Positions 33,473 to 43,205 of a stretch of DNA of 64,000 nucleotides are shown here, piece by piece; position 1 is the first letter of the stretch; each line of letters starts with the position of its first letter. The notes under the pieces are model-generated. The model was given only the letters and a program-made list of their open reading frames with translations. It did not search any database and was not told where the DNA came from. The stretch is taken from the NCBI GenBank assembly GCA_947631765.1, contig CANRMP010000002.1:1-64000 (forward strand), written 5' to 3'. Both the position numbers and the translations under genes were made by a program. The DNA is from an uncultured Clostridia bacterium (GTDB taxonomy: Bacteria > Bacillota > Clostridia > Oscillospirales > CAG-272).

Positions 33473-35020
33473 TCACTCGTTGATTGTAACAGAAGTGGGA
33501 TTGTAGCCTATTGGAACATCTTTTACGATCCATCCCATAATGACAGAGCCGTCAACCGCAAAGTAGGTTGTCGTCTTACCGTCCAAGGTTCCGTCAATCG
33601 AGGCATAAGCCGTAACGGTATCATTTTCTCCGAGCACTATTGTCCTTGTGTCGCCGGTATCGTTTGTAAAGACAATTGTGACGGTCTCTTTTCCGGTGAG
33701 GTAACCTTCTTTTGCAAGAGATAAGATTCTGACGTCTCTCGTATCGCCGTCAGCCTTTCCGTCCTGATAGTAGTTGCGAACCTGCTGGTCGGGGGATTCG
33801 TGAACAAGAGTCTCATGGTTGAGATCGGGGTCTGCGTAGAGGAATAAGCCGTAAAGCTCGATTGCTCCGGGATCGCTCTTAATTCTTCTGAACTCGATTT
33901 TATAGTAGCTGTAGGCTGTATCGTTATCAAGGTCTATGCAGTAGAACTGGTCTGCTTTACTGATAGTAATTGTACGGTTGGTAAAGGAGAGAACATCCCA
34001 GTTTTTCCCGTCACATGATCCGCTGATCATGACGCCGTCTGCGATTCGCTTAAAAGTGCCGTCTTGTCCTGCGTTACGTCCGGCGTTAATTACAAGATAG
34101 TTGACAATGGCGCCTTTAGAGTCTGCAACCTTCCAAGATATTGAACCGCCGCCTCGAGTATTATCGCTAAAGTCAGCTGCAAATCTGGAGTTGTTGTTCT
34201 TGTCAGCTTCACTAAGACTAAGATGGCTCTCGTCAAATAATTTATCTACAGTAATATTGCCGTATGTTTTAGAGAAATTTTGAACTGCTACGGTTGAAGT
34301 ATCAACCTTTACTATTTCTTTGCCATCCATATTAGGCATAACGACGTCTTTATCGCCGGAAGCCATAATGTATCCGCCTGTCTGCGAATCGGTGAAGGAA
34401 ACGTTTTCAAATGCAATGCCTTTTGCCTTTGATGCAAGACCATATCCAATGCCTGTAAGCGGCTTGTCATCGGTGTACTCAAGGATAGGCTTATCGCTTG
34501 TTCCGAGGTAAACCTTAATTGTGCCGTTAAGGTATGTAGCTTTAAGCGTAATTTTGCCGTCGGCTATATCGGTGTCTTTAAGATCGTAATCTTTAGCCCA
34601 GCCGCTCCAGTCGCCTTCGTTGCGTTCAATACCTATTTTGTTTACGCCATTTTCAATGTGATGCTCGACAAGGTAGTATTGGTCGCCGCTTTGGTAAATT
34701 TGAACGTCCTGATCTCTGTTTTCTCTGTTGGCATCCTGAATTGCGAACATAAAACCGTACTCATTACCGGCAGCAAGGGTTGCGGAAAGAGTGACCTCTT
34801 TGGTTGAATTTCCGAGTATGTACAAGCCGAAGTTTGGTGTACCAGGAAGGTTAGTTGCGGTATACTTGTTTCCGTCCACTGTCCAGTCGCCGCGATTAGG
34901 ACCTTGTGCCACCGCTTCGACCTCTGTTGTACCGCTAATCAGCGCTGCAGAAACAGCTAACGGAATACCCCCCCCCGCAATCATGGTAAGAGCAAGAATA
35001 ATTGCCAAAAGTTTCTTCAT
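33473..35020 (-). CDS. Secreted protein with LamG-like and discoidin-like domains
   Basis: 515 residues. The signal peptide MKKLLAIILALTMIAGGGIP ends around AVSA, and there is no lipobox, sorting motif or dockerin, so it is probably released or held by its domains. Residues about 40-215 look like a LamG/3-keto-glucosidase-type beta-sandwich (YLNGTIKVYLGTSDKPILEY; a family match is uncertain). Residues about 265-410 resemble an F5/8 C (discoidin) fold, with SISWKVADSKGAIVNYLVI and YYKIEFRRIKS. No catalytic motif is evident. A nine-base C tract on the plus strand (34968-34976) encodes the Gly-Gly-Gly of the signal peptide. A TATACT-like -10 is at plus 35068-35073, without a clear -35. Confidence 0.7.
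   Translation of the reverse strand: MKKLLAIILALTMIAGGGIPLAVSAALISGTTEVEAVAQGPNRGDWTVDGNKYTATNLPGTPNFGLYILGNSTKEVTLSATLAAGNEYGFMFAIQDANRENRDQDVQIYQSGDQYYLVEHHIENGVNKIGIERNEGDWSGWAKDYDLKDTDIADGKITLKATYLNGTIKVYLGTSDKPILEYTDDKPLTGIGYGLASKAKGIAFENVSFTDSQTGGYIMASGDKDVVMPNMDGKEIVKVDTSTVAVQNFSKTYGNITVDKLFDESHLSLSEADKNNNSRFAADFSDNTRGGGSISWKVADSKGAIVNYLVINAGRNAGQDGTFKRIADGVMISGSCDGKNWDVLSFTNRTITISKADQFYCIDLDNDTAYSYYKIEFRRIKSDPGAIELYGLFLYADPDLNHETLVHESPDQQVRNYYQDGKADGDTRDVRILSLAKEGYLTGKETVTIVFTNDTGDTRTIVLGENDTVTAYASIDGTLDGKTTTYFAVDGSVIMGWIVKDVPIGYNPTSVTINE
34968..34976. repeat. Nine-base C homopolymer within a signal-peptide coding region
   Basis: Nine C on the plus strand (nine G in the coding strand) encode three consecutive GGG Gly codons. 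Slippage would shift the frame before residue 25. It is the only such long G/C run I noticed inside a gene. Confidence 0.9.
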
Positions 35021-35183
35021 GAATTTGCATCTCCTTTTTGTGAATTTAAGTTTAATAAATTCTTATTAGTATATTATCACATTATGCGCTTATAAGATAG
35101 GAAAAAGCTGAGACGTTCCTTTTATTTTTGGGAAAAACAAATATTGTTCACAATCTTCCTTAAATTCATAGCGAACTTTTCAT

Positions 35184-35215
35184 AAAACAACCCCGCGGCA
35201 AGTGCCGCAGGGCTG
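35184..35215 (-). terminator. Terminator of ppdK
   Basis: On plus coordinates, CAACCCCGCGGC (35188-35199) pairs with GCCGCAGGGCTG (35204-35215), and TTTT follows on the minus strand. Confidence 0.8.
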
Positions 35216-35285
35216 ATTAGTAAGCTTGTATTTTTGTTTTGCTTTTTGCCTTATGAGCCACGGCTCACATGTGCAAATTATTTTG

Positions 35286-37916
35286 TCAAGCGTTATCCTT
35301 GATAGCCGCCTGAGCAGCAGCAAGACGTGCGATCGGAACTCTGAAGGGCGAGCAGGAAACATAGGTAAGTCCGAGCTTGTGGCAGAACTCAACCGATGTG
35401 GGATCTCCTCCGTGCTCTCCGCATATACCGATGTGCATGTCGGGACGAACCGACTTACCGAGCTTAACCGCCATTTCCATAAGCTTGCCGACGCCCGTCT
35501 GGTCAAGCTTTGCGAAAGGATCGTTCTCGTAAATCTTCTTGTCGTAGTAAGCTCCGAGGAACTTGCCCGCGTCGTCACGGCTGAAGCCGAAGGTCATCTG
35601 TGTAAGGTCGTTTGTACCGAAGCAGAAGAATTCAGCCTCTTTTGCGATATCGTCAGCGGTAAGAGCCGCTCTCGGAATCTCAATCATGGTTCCGACCTCG
35701 TATTTAAGCGCAACGCCGGCCGCCTTGATTTCTTCATCCGCAACCTTAACGACAATGTCCTTAACGTACTTAAGCTCTTTAGCCTCTCCGACAAGCGGAA
35801 TCATAATTTCGGGAAGTACCTTCCAGTCGGGGTGCTTCTTTTGAACGTTTATAGCCGCGCGAATAACAGCCTTTGTCTGCATTGCCGCAATTTCGGGATA
35901 TGTTACGGTAAGACGGCAGCCGCGGTGACCCATCATCGGGTTGAACTCGTGCAGGGAAGCGATGATTTCCTTAATTCTCTCAACAGTCTTTCCCTGTGCC
36001 TTTGCAAGCGCTTCGATGTCTGCTTCCTCGGTGGGAACGAACTCGTGAAGCGGCGGGTCAAGAAAACGGATTGTAACCGGTGTGCCCTCAAGCGCCTCGT
36101 ACAGCTTTTCAAAGTCGTCCTGCTGCATGGGCATAATCTTTGCAAGAGCGGCTTCTCTTTCTTCAACGGTATCAGCGCAGATCATCTCTCTGAACGCCGC
36201 GATTCTTGCGGGCTCAAAGAACATGTGCTCTGTACGGCAAAGACCGATACCCTCGGCTCCGAGCTCTCTTGCCTTCTTTGCGTCTCTGGGTGTGTCGGCG
36301 TTGGTTCTGACTTGAAGCTTTCTGTACTTGTCAGCCCATGCCATAATTCTTCCGAACTCGCCCGTAATCGATGCGTCGACAGTCGGGATAATTCCGTCGT
36401 AAATGTTACCTGTCGAGCCGTCTATTGAAATAAAGTCGCCTTCAACGTATGTCTTGCCGGCAAGTGTGAACTTCTTGTTCTCCTCGTCCATGGCAATATC
36501 TCCACAGCCCGAAACACAGCAGGTTCCCATGCCGCGCGCCACAACAGCCGCGTGCGAGGTCATACCGCCTCTGACTGTGAGTATACCCTGAGAAGCCTTC
36601 ATGCCCTCGATGTCCTCGGGGGAGGTTTCAAGTCTGACAAGCACAACCTTCTTGCCTGCCTTCTTCCATGTCATTGCATCCTCGGCAGTAAAGACAATCT
36701 GTCCGCAAGCCGCGCCGGGAGAAGCGCCAAGTCCCTTACCTACGGGATTTGCCGCTTTGAGCGCCTTAGCGTCAAACTGCGGGTGGAGCAGGGTGTCAAG
36801 GTTTCTCGGGTCTATCATGAGAATTGCTTCCTGCTCGGTCTTCATGCCCTCGTCAACAAGGTCGCACGCGATTTTGAGAGCTGCGGGAGCGGTTCTCTTG
36901 CCGTTACGGGTCTGGAGCATATAGAGCTTTCTGTCCTCAATCGTGAACTCCATATCCTGCATGTCGTGATAGTGGTCCTCAAGGATTTTGCAGATCTTCT
37001 TGAACTGCTCGAATACCTCGGGCATAATTTCGCCCATCTTTTCAATCTTCATAGGTGTACGCACACCTGCAACGACGTCCTCGCCCTGAGCGTTCATAAG
37101 GAACTCGCCCATAAGCTTCTTTTCGCCTGTTGCGGGGTCACGTGTGAATGCAACGCCGGTACCTGAGGTCTCGCCCATATTACCGAATACCATGGGCATT
37201 ACGTTGACAGCCGTACCCCAAGAATAGGGGATATCGTTGTCGCGGCGGTAAACGTTTGCGCGGGGATTGTCCCATGAACGGAAGACCGCCTTAATTGCCT
37301 CAAAGAGCTGAACCTTCGGGTCTGTCGGGAAATCGTCCCCGATTTTTGCCTTGTACTCTGCTTTGAACTGCTCCGCAAGAGTTTTGAGATCGTCGGCTGT
37401 AAGCTCGATGTCCGATTTTACGCCCTTTTCTTCCTTCATCTTGTCGATAAGCTGTTCAAAATACTTCTTTCCGACCTCCATAACAACGTCGGAGAACATT
37501 TGAATAAATCTTCTGTAGCAGTCCCAAGCCCATCTGGGGTTGCCCGATTTTGCCGCCATTGTCTCAACAACCTCTTCATTGAGTCCGAGGTTGAGAATGG
37601 TATCCATCATGCCGGGCATGGACGCGCGCGCGCCCGAACGCACCGAAACGAGCAGAGGATTCTCCTTGTCGCCGAACTTTTTGCCGTTGATCTTTTCCAT
37701 TTTTTCAACGTACTCATTGATTTCGGCAACTATTTCGTCATTGATCTGCTTGCCGTCTTCATAGTACTTTGTGCACGCCTCCGTGCTGACGGTGAATCCT
37801 TGGGGAACCGGCAGTCCGATGTTTGTCATTTCGGCAAGGTTCGCGCCCTTTCCGCCAAGCAGTTCACGCATGTTTGCGTTACCTTCCGAGAAAAGGTAAC
37901 AGTACTTTTTACCCAT
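35286..37916 (-). CDS. ppdK: Pyruvate, phosphate dikinase
   Basis: 876 residues, interconverting pyruvate, ATP and phosphate with phosphoenolpyruvate, AMP and PPi. The ATP-grasp N-domain starts MGKKYCYLFSEGNANMRELLGGKGANLAEM. The central domain has GGMTSHAAVVARGMG with the phosphorylated His, and the C-terminal PEP/pyruvate domain includes GLCRTEHMFF and HIGICGEHGGDP with the catalytic Cys. Length and order are standard. In anaerobes it serves glycolysis or gluconeogenesis through PPi. GGAGG is well placed before the ATG. Monocistronic. A long reading frame on the opposite strand is a coding shadow. Confidence 0.98.
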   Translation of the reverse strand: MGKKYCYLFSEGNANMRELLGGKGANLAEMTNIGLPVPQGFTVSTEACTKYYEDGKQINDEIVAEINEYVEKMEKINGKKFGDKENPLLVSVRSGARASMPGMMDTILNLGLNEEVVETMAAKSGNPRWAWDCYRRFIQMFSDVVMEVGKKYFEQLIDKMKEEKGVKSDIELTADDLKTLAEQFKAEYKAKIGDDFPTDPKVQLFEAIKAVFRSWDNPRANVYRRDNDIPYSWGTAVNVMPMVFGNMGETSGTGVAFTRDPATGEKKLMGEFLMNAQGEDVVAGVRTPMKIEKMGEIMPEVFEQFKKICKILEDHYHDMQDMEFTIEDRKLYMLQTRNGKRTAPAALKIACDLVDEGMKTEQEAILMIDPRNLDTLLHPQFDAKALKAANPVGKGLGASPGAACGQIVFTAEDAMTWKKAGKKVVLVRLETSPEDIEGMKASQGILTVRGGMTSHAAVVARGMGTCCVSGCGDIAMDEENKKFTLAGKTYVEGDFISIDGSTGNIYDGIIPTVDASITGEFGRIMAWADKYRKLQVRTNADTPRDAKKARELGAEGIGLCRTEHMFFEPARIAAFREMICADTVEEREAALAKIMPMQQDDFEKLYEALEGTPVTIRFLDPPLHEFVPTEEADIEALAKAQGKTVERIKEIIASLHEFNPMMGHRGCRLTVTYPEIAAMQTKAVIRAAINVQKKHPDWKVLPEIMIPLVGEAKELKYVKDIVVKVADEEIKAAGVALKYEVGTMIEIPRAALTADDIAKEAEFFCFGTNDLTQMTFGFSRDDAGKFLGAYYDKKIYENDPFAKLDQTGVGKLMEMAVKLGKSVRPDMHIGICGEHGGDPTSVEFCHKLGLTYVSCSPFRVPIARLAAAQAAIKDNA

Positions 37917-37968
37917 GTTTTTTTACCTCCGTATTAATAATAAATGAAAGTATTGTCTGTTCCGTGTA

Positions 37969-37997
37969 ATTGTATCACAACTTTTCGCAAATTGCAA
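37969..37997 (-). promoter_or_regulatory. Promoter of ppdK
   Basis: On the minus strand, TTGCAA (plus 37992-37997), 17-base spacer, TACAAT (plus 37969-37974). Confidence 0.65.
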
Positions 37998-38060
37998 TTA
38001 CTTATAGCGAATTTACAAATAATTTACTTTTGGAATTTACCCTATTTCTTTTAAATGCTA

Positions 38061-38089
38061 TTGAAATGTTAAAAAAAATATGGTATAAG
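38061..38089 (+). promoter_or_regulatory. Promoter of the acetyltransferase-pth-mfd operon
   Basis: TTGAAA at 38061-38066, 17-base spacer, TATAAG at 38084-38089. Confidence 0.6.
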
Positions 38090-38122
38090 TTATTTAATAA
38101 ATGAGAATTTCGGGGGCAGGAT

Positions 38123-38953
38123 ATGAAAAGCAAGTGTGAAATCGACGAAATTTTAAAAAAGCTTGATAAATCGAGCGAAACAAAGGTGTGTTTTGAGAGC
38201 GTGTATTCACTGCTTGAGAATCACTTTATAAGTGAAAGAGAGCTTTGCTGGATTAAAAATCTTATCGAATGGTTTGATTTTGTAAATACAGTGACGGTAC
38301 GCGCCATAATGAACAACATCGAAAACGGGGTTGAATTTCTCTCCCTTGACGGTGTTGTCATCTCACCCTTTGCAAAAATCGGCAAGGGAACGACAATTCA
38401 CCCGGGCAGTCAGATAAGAGCTGGAGCGATAATAGGCGAGCGCTCGGTAATAGGTCCCATGTCGGTTATCGAAAACAGCACGGTGGGTGACGACTGCGTA
38501 GTAAACGCCACGCAGGTTTACGATTCCGTAATTGAAAGCAACGTTAAAATCGGACCCTTCTGCCACATAAGACCAAACTCCCGCATTTGCTCGGGGGTGA
38601 AAATCGGCGACTTTGTAGAGGTTAAAAATTCGACGCTGGGCAACGATACCCACGCCTCGCACCTTACCTACATAGGAGACAGCGACGTCGGAGAGCGTGT
38701 GAATTTCGGCTGCGGTACAGTCACCTGCAACTACGACGGCTATAATAAGAACCGCTGTACGATAGGAAACGACGTCTTTGTCGGCTGCAACACAAACCTT
38801 ATAGCTCCGGTAACCCTCGGCGACGGGGCGTACACCGCGGCAGGCTCGACAATTACCGACACCGTTCCCGCCGGTGGCTTGGGTATTGCAAGGGCAAGGC
38901 AGACCACAAAAGAAGAATGGGCGACAAACTTTAAGAAAAAGAACCGGAAGTAA
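38123..38953 (+). CDS. GlmU-like hexapeptide acetyltransferase lacking the uridylyltransferase domain
   Basis: 276 residues. From about residue 65 it aligns with the C-terminal half of GlmU: a left-handed beta-helix (IGKGTTIHPGSQI and similar), then IGPFCHIRPNSRI, VEVKNSTLGNDTHASHLTYIGD with the catalytic-type His, GCGTVTCNYDGYNK, and AAGSTITDTVPAGG. The final GIARARQ matches GlmU. The first 60 residues bear no resemblance to a nucleotidyltransferase. So it could acetylate glucosamine-1-phosphate but not make UDP-GlcNAc. In Firmicutes glmU usually precedes pth-mfd, and this gene stands in that place. A separate uridylyltransferase may exist elsewhere. Ten bases upstream of pth. Confidence 0.8.
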   Translation: MKSKCEIDEILKKLDKSSETKVCFESVYSLLENHFISERELCWIKNLIEWFDFVNTVTVRAIMNNIENGVEFLSLDGVVISPFAKIGKGTTIHPGSQIRAGAIIGERSVIGPMSVIENSTVGDDCVVNATQVYDSVIESNVKIGPFCHIRPNSRICSGVKIGDFVEVKNSTLGNDTHASHLTYIGDSDVGERVNFGCGTVTCNYDGYNKNRCTIGNDVFVGCNTNLIAPVTLGDGAYTAAGSTITDTVPAGGLGIARARQTTKEEWATNFKKKNRK

Positions 38954-38962
38954 TATATAAAA

Positions 38963-39604
38963 ATGGAAAAGAAAAATATATTCGACCTTTTTGAGCTTAT
39001 ATCAAAAAAGGGTGAGGGCGACGCCCAAAAGCGCGAGCCTGTTTCCTGGCTTGTTGTGGGGCTCGGGAACCCGGGAAAAGAGTATGTAAATTCAAGGCAC
39101 AACGCGGGCTTTGACACACTTGACTTTATTGCCTCAAGAGAAAAAATTCGCCTCATTTCAATGAAATTTCAGGCGCTGATATGTGAAAGCACCTTTGCTG
39201 CAAAAAGAGTGCTTTTTATGAAGCCGCAGACCTTTATGAACAGCTCGGGAAACGCGGTAAGAGAGGCGTCAGCCTTTTACAAAATCCCGCCCGAGAGGAT
39301 ACTTGTTATTTGCGATGACGTATCCTTTGACGTAGGTAAGCTGCGTATCAGACGAAAGGGAAGCGACGGCGGGCAAAAAGGGGTAAAAAGTATTATTGAA
39401 CAGCTTAATTCGGACGAATTTCCGAGAATCAAGCTCGGGGTCGGCAAGAAGCCTCACCCCGACTATGACCTTGCAAGCTGGGTGCTCTCCGACATTCCCC
39501 CCGCCGACAGAGAAACCTTTCGAGAGGCGGTTATAAAGGCGGTGGACGCGGCGGAGCTTATAGTTAACGGCGAGATTGAGAAAGCGATGCAGCTTTACAA
39601 TTAG
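38963..39604 (+). CDS. pth: Peptidyl-tRNA hydrolase
   Basis: Releases peptides from prematurely dropped peptidyl-tRNA. 213 residues, somewhat longer than usual because of a charged N-terminal extension of about 26 residues before SWLVVGLGNPGKEY. SRHNAGF carries the catalytic His; MKPQTFMNSSG and DDVSFDVGKLRIRRKGSDGGQKG follow. Between the acetyltransferase and mfd with short gaps, so cotranscribed. The extension may be an artefact, but ATG 38963 is the only clear start and lies 10 bases after the previous stop. Confidence 0.95.
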   Translation: MEKKNIFDLFELISKKGEGDAQKREPVSWLVVGLGNPGKEYVNSRHNAGFDTLDFIASREKIRLISMKFQALICESTFAAKRVLFMKPQTFMNSSGNAVREASAFYKIPPERILVICDDVSFDVGKLRIRRKGSDGGQKGVKSIIEQLNSDEFPRIKLGVGKKPHPDYDLASWVLSDIPPADRETFREAVIKAVDAAELIVNGEIEKAMQLYN

Positions 39605-39611
39605 AGGAAAT

Positions 39612-42600
39612 ATGAACGACATTTTAAACGCTTTCAAAAATCAGCGAGAATACGAAGAAATAAGCCGCGCTCTTAAAAGTGAGAGCGCAAAAAACCTTCC
39701 CATGCTTGTCACCGGGCTTTGCGAGGGGGCAAGAGAGGTCTTTTTGGCGGCGCTTACAGACGACCGCAAAATTAAAACCTCCCCGCTTCTTGTCCTGTTT
39801 TCGCAGGAAAAGGAGATAAACCGCATGGCGCCCGCCCTTGAAGAGTTCGGCATTAGGGTCAAGGTCTTTCCCGTGAGGGATTACAATATGAGAAATATAT
39901 CAGCCTCCCATGAGTTTGAGCATGAGAGGCTCTCGGCGCTTCACGCGGTGCTTGAAAACAAGTGCGACGTCGTATTAACGACCCCTGACGCCGCGCTCTC
40001 CTACACCACGCCGCGCGAGGTGCTAAAGGAGCGGGTAAAGCGTATAAAGGTCTCGGACACTGTCGATATTGACGCTCTTTGCGAGTGGCTTGGCGAGTGC
40101 GGATATTTAGCACTTGACGCGGTTGAGGCAAGCGGGCAGTTTTCAAGGCGGGGCGGAATACTTGACATATTCTCAACAGGTGCCGAGGAGCCGACAAGAA
40201 TCGAATTTTTCGGGGACGAAATCGACCGCATGTCAAGCTTTGACATTATGAGCCAACGGCGCACCGAGGATATAAACGAGCTCTTTATCACCCCCTCGCG
40301 CGAGGTTGCCCTTCGCCGCTCTCAGCGCGAAAAGCTTGTTCAAATTATAAAGCAAATGATATCAAAAGCCTCCGACCCGCATATAAAAGACGAGCTTAAG
40401 GGCGAGCTTGAAGCACTGATAAGCGGGCGGGAAATATCCTCTCTTGACAAATACATTTCCTTTGTTTATCCCGAAAAAGAGTGCCTTTTTGACTATTTTG
40501 ACCCGTACTCAAGTATTGTTTACTTTGATTACAGCGCCCTTATTCAAAGAGTCAAGGGCTACGAATATCAGGAAATCGAAAACGACAAGGCGGCAATTGA
40601 AAGCGGCTTGGCAAAAGGCAAATATATCGAGCACACCTTGGGGCTTTCTGCGTTTGAGGAGATAATGCGGGGGAGAAAAAATATAATTGTAAACTCCTTT
40701 GCCGCAACCATGTCAAGAATGGAGCTTTCGGGAATATATACCTTTGTCAGCCGTCAAACTCCCTCCTTTACCGACAATTTGGGACTGCTTGTCGAGGAGC
40801 TTGAGGGCTACAAAAGATCCTCGTATAAAATAGTCCTGCTCTGCGAGGGCGAGCAGAATATCAAAAATATGAAAGCTCTGCTTGAAGAAAATTGCATTTC
40901 GTCGTCACGCGAAAGGGGAGCCGACGTGCGCCTTGTGTCTGCTCCCGAGCTGTGCGGCTTTGAGCTTACCCAAAGCAAATTTGTCGCCCTGTCGGTTTCA
41001 AGAACCGGTCAGGGGGTGGGCGCAAAAAAGAAAAGAGCGGCAAAAAGGACAAAAGCCAAGAGCGCGCAAAACGTGCTCACCTATACCGACCTTCACGAGG
41101 GGGACTACGTGGTTCACACAGTCCACGGTATAGGCATGTATTTGGGACTTGACAGTCTGCTTGTCGCAGGCGTGCTGCGCGATTTTGTAAAAATCAAGTA
41201 CGCGGGGGACGACATGCTGTATCTGCCCTGCAATCAGCTTGACAACCTTTCAAAATATATAGGCGCCGAAAAGGAAGCAAATATCAAGCTTTCAAAAATG
41301 GGCGGCGGCGAGTGGCAAAAATCAAAAACCAAGGTAAAGACCGCCGCAAAAGCCATGGCAAAGGAGCTTATAAAGCTCTACGCCGAGCGAGTGAGACGGG
41401 AAGGCTTTGCCTTTGCGCCCGATGACGCCGTCGAGCGAGAGTTTGCCGACACCTTCGAATATGAGGAAACCGATGGACAGCTTGACGCAATTGAGGACAT
41501 TAAGCGCGATATGCAGTCCCCGTGGCCTATGGACAGACTGCTTTGCGGAGACGTCGGCTACGGCAAAACCGAGGTTGCCCTTCGCGCCGCCTTCAAAGCG
41601 GCGACAAACTCAAAGCAGGTCGCAATTCTTGTTCCGACCACCATCCTTGCCCTTCAGCACTATCAGACAATGATGTCAAGAATGAGGGGCTTTCCGATTA
41701 ATATCGACATGATATCCCGTTTCAGAACCCCCAAACAGCAGGCAGCCTCACTTGAAAGGCTCGAGCGCGGGGAAATTGACATAATTGTCGGCACCCACCG
41801 TCTGCTTTCAAAGGACGTAAAATTTCACGATCTCGGTCTCGTAATAGTAGATGAGGAACAGCGATTCGGCGTGGCGCAAAAGGAAAAGCTAAAACAGCTT
41901 GTGAAAAACGTCGACGTGCTCACCTTAACCGCAACGCCCATTCCGCGCACGCTCAATATGGCAATGAGCGGAATACGCGACATGTCAATACTTGAAGAGG
42001 CGCCCGGGGACAGACTGCCGGTGCAGACCTACGTCTGCGAGTACGACAGGGGAATTATAAGCGAGGCAATAAAAAAAGAACTCCGCCGAGGCGGTCAGGT
42101 GTTCTATCTTTGCAACGTAATCGAGCGAGCCGAAAAAATTATAGCAAGGCTGAGGGAGGATATCCCCGAGGCGCGGGTTATGGTTGCAAACGGTCAGATG
42201 GACAAGGAGCTGCTTTCCGACATCTGGCAGCAGATGATAAGCGGCGATATCGATATTTTAGTATGCACCACAATAATCGAAACCGGAATCGACGTCGCAA
42301 ACGCAAACACCCTTATTGTCGAGGACGCCGACAAAATGGGGCTTTCCCAGCTTCACCAATTAAGAGGCAGAGTAGGGCGTTCAAGCAGGCGCGCGTACGC
42401 GTATTTCACCTACCCGCAGGGCAAGGTGCTCACCGACGTGTCGGAAAAGCGGCTTGAGGCAATTAAGGACTTCACCGAGTTCGGCGCGGGCTTTAAAATC
42501 GCAATGCGCGACCTTGAAATAAGAGGAGCGGGCGACCTGCTCGGCGCCGAACAGCACGGCAATATTATAAGTGTCGGATACGAAATGTATATGAAGCTGT

Positions 42601-43103
42601 TAAACGACGCGATACTTGAAGAAAAGGGCGCGCCCACCGAAAAGGCGGTTGAATGTAACGTTGTATTTAACGTCGACGCGTATATTCCCGAAAGCTATAT
42701 AAGCTCTCAAAACGGCCGAATAGAGGCGTACAAAAAGATATCGCTTATTCGAAACGAGGGCGACATGCTCGACGTCACCGATGAGCTTATCGACAGATAC
42801 GGCGATATGCCCAAGGTCGCGGACAATCTTATAAAAATATCGCTTATACGCGCTTTGGGCTCCGAGGCGGGTGTCACAAAGGCGGAATATCGGGCAGGCG
42901 CGCTCACCTTTTATCTTGCAAAGCCTGAGCTAAAAATCTGGACGGCGCTTGCGATAAAGTTTAACGGGCGACTGCTTATATCAAACTCCTCAAAGCCATA
43001 CGTCTCCTGCCGAACGCTCAAAAACGAGAAAATTTCCGAGCTTGCAATAAAGCTTCTTTCCTCATTTATTGAAATTCGGGACGCGCAAAGCGAAAAAAAT
43101 TAA
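39612..43103 (+). CDS. mfd: Transcription-repair coupling factor Mfd
   Basis: 1163-residue DNA translocase that removes stalled RNA polymerase at lesions and recruits excision repair. UvrB-like N-domain, RNA polymerase-binding domain (TDLHEGDYVVHTVHGIGMY), RecG-like helicase core with GDVGYGKTEVALRAAF (Walker A) and IVDEEQRFGV (DEEQ box). The helicase C-part QLRGRVGRSSRRAYAYF follows, with a TRCF C-domain at the end. An insertion of basic residues (KKKRAAKRTKAKSA) precedes the polymerase-interaction domain. ATG 39612 follows GAGGA and lies seven bases after pth; a start at 39576 in the same frame would overlap pth. Confidence 0.97.
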   Translation: MNDILNAFKNQREYEEISRALKSESAKNLPMLVTGLCEGAREVFLAALTDDRKIKTSPLLVLFSQEKEINRMAPALEEFGIRVKVFPVRDYNMRNISASHEFEHERLSALHAVLENKCDVVLTTPDAALSYTTPREVLKERVKRIKVSDTVDIDALCEWLGECGYLALDAVEASGQFSRRGGILDIFSTGAEEPTRIEFFGDEIDRMSSFDIMSQRRTEDINELFITPSREVALRRSQREKLVQIIKQMISKASDPHIKDELKGELEALISGREISSLDKYISFVYPEKECLFDYFDPYSSIVYFDYSALIQRVKGYEYQEIENDKAAIESGLAKGKYIEHTLGLSAFEEIMRGRKNIIVNSFAATMSRMELSGIYTFVSRQTPSFTDNLGLLVEELEGYKRSSYKIVLLCEGEQNIKNMKALLEENCISSSRERGADVRLVSAPELCGFELTQSKFVALSVSRTGQGVGAKKKRAAKRTKAKSAQNVLTYTDLHEGDYVVHTVHGIGMYLGLDSLLVAGVLRDFVKIKYAGDDMLYLPCNQLDNLSKYIGAEKEANIKLSKMGGGEWQKSKTKVKTAAKAMAKELIKLYAERVRREGFAFAPDDAVEREFADTFEYEETDGQLDAIEDIKRDMQSPWPMDRLLCGDVGYGKTEVALRAAFKAATNSKQVAILVPTTILALQHYQTMMSRMRGFPINIDMISRFRTPKQQAASLERLERGEIDIIVGTHRLLSKDVKFHDLGLVIVDEEQRFGVAQKEKLKQLVKNVDVLTLTATPIPRTLNMAMSGIRDMSILEEAPGDRLPVQTYVCEYDRGIISEAIKKELRRGGQVFYLCNVIERAEKIIARLREDIPEARVMVANGQMDKELLSDIWQQMISGDIDILVCTTIIETGIDVANANTLIVEDADKMGLSQLHQLRGRVGRSSRRAYAYFTYPQGKVLTDVSEKRLEAIKDFTEFGAGFKIAMRDLEIRGAGDLLGAEQHGNIISVGYEMYMKLLNDAILEEKGAPTEKAVECNVVFNVDAYIPESYISSQNGRIEAYKKISLIRNEGDMLDVTDELIDRYGDMPKVADNLIKISLIRALGSEAGVTKAEYRAGALTFYLAKPELKIWTALAIKFNGRLLISNSSKPYVSCRTLKNEKISELAIKLLSSFIEIRDAQSEKN

Positions 43104-43135
43104 TAGAATGTTTTAAAAATATCACCCGATTTTTC

Positions 43136-43164
43136 TTGAAGAGCGAAAAAAGGCGGTATATAAT
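43136..43164 (+). promoter_or_regulatory. Promoter of the PrsA/SurA-like lipoprotein gene
   Basis: TTGAAG at 43136-43141, 17-base spacer, TATAAT at 43159-43164; a start near 43171 favours the ATG at 43206 over 43176. Confidence 0.65.
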
Positions 43165-43205
43165 ATCCAAAACTAATGACGAAAGTACGGTCAAAGCATT
43201 TGAAA

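Noticed and set aside
35226-36428. 400-codon open frame opposite ppdK
   Set aside because: It is a shadow of a certain gene; its translation has no domain, ribosome site or sensible composition.
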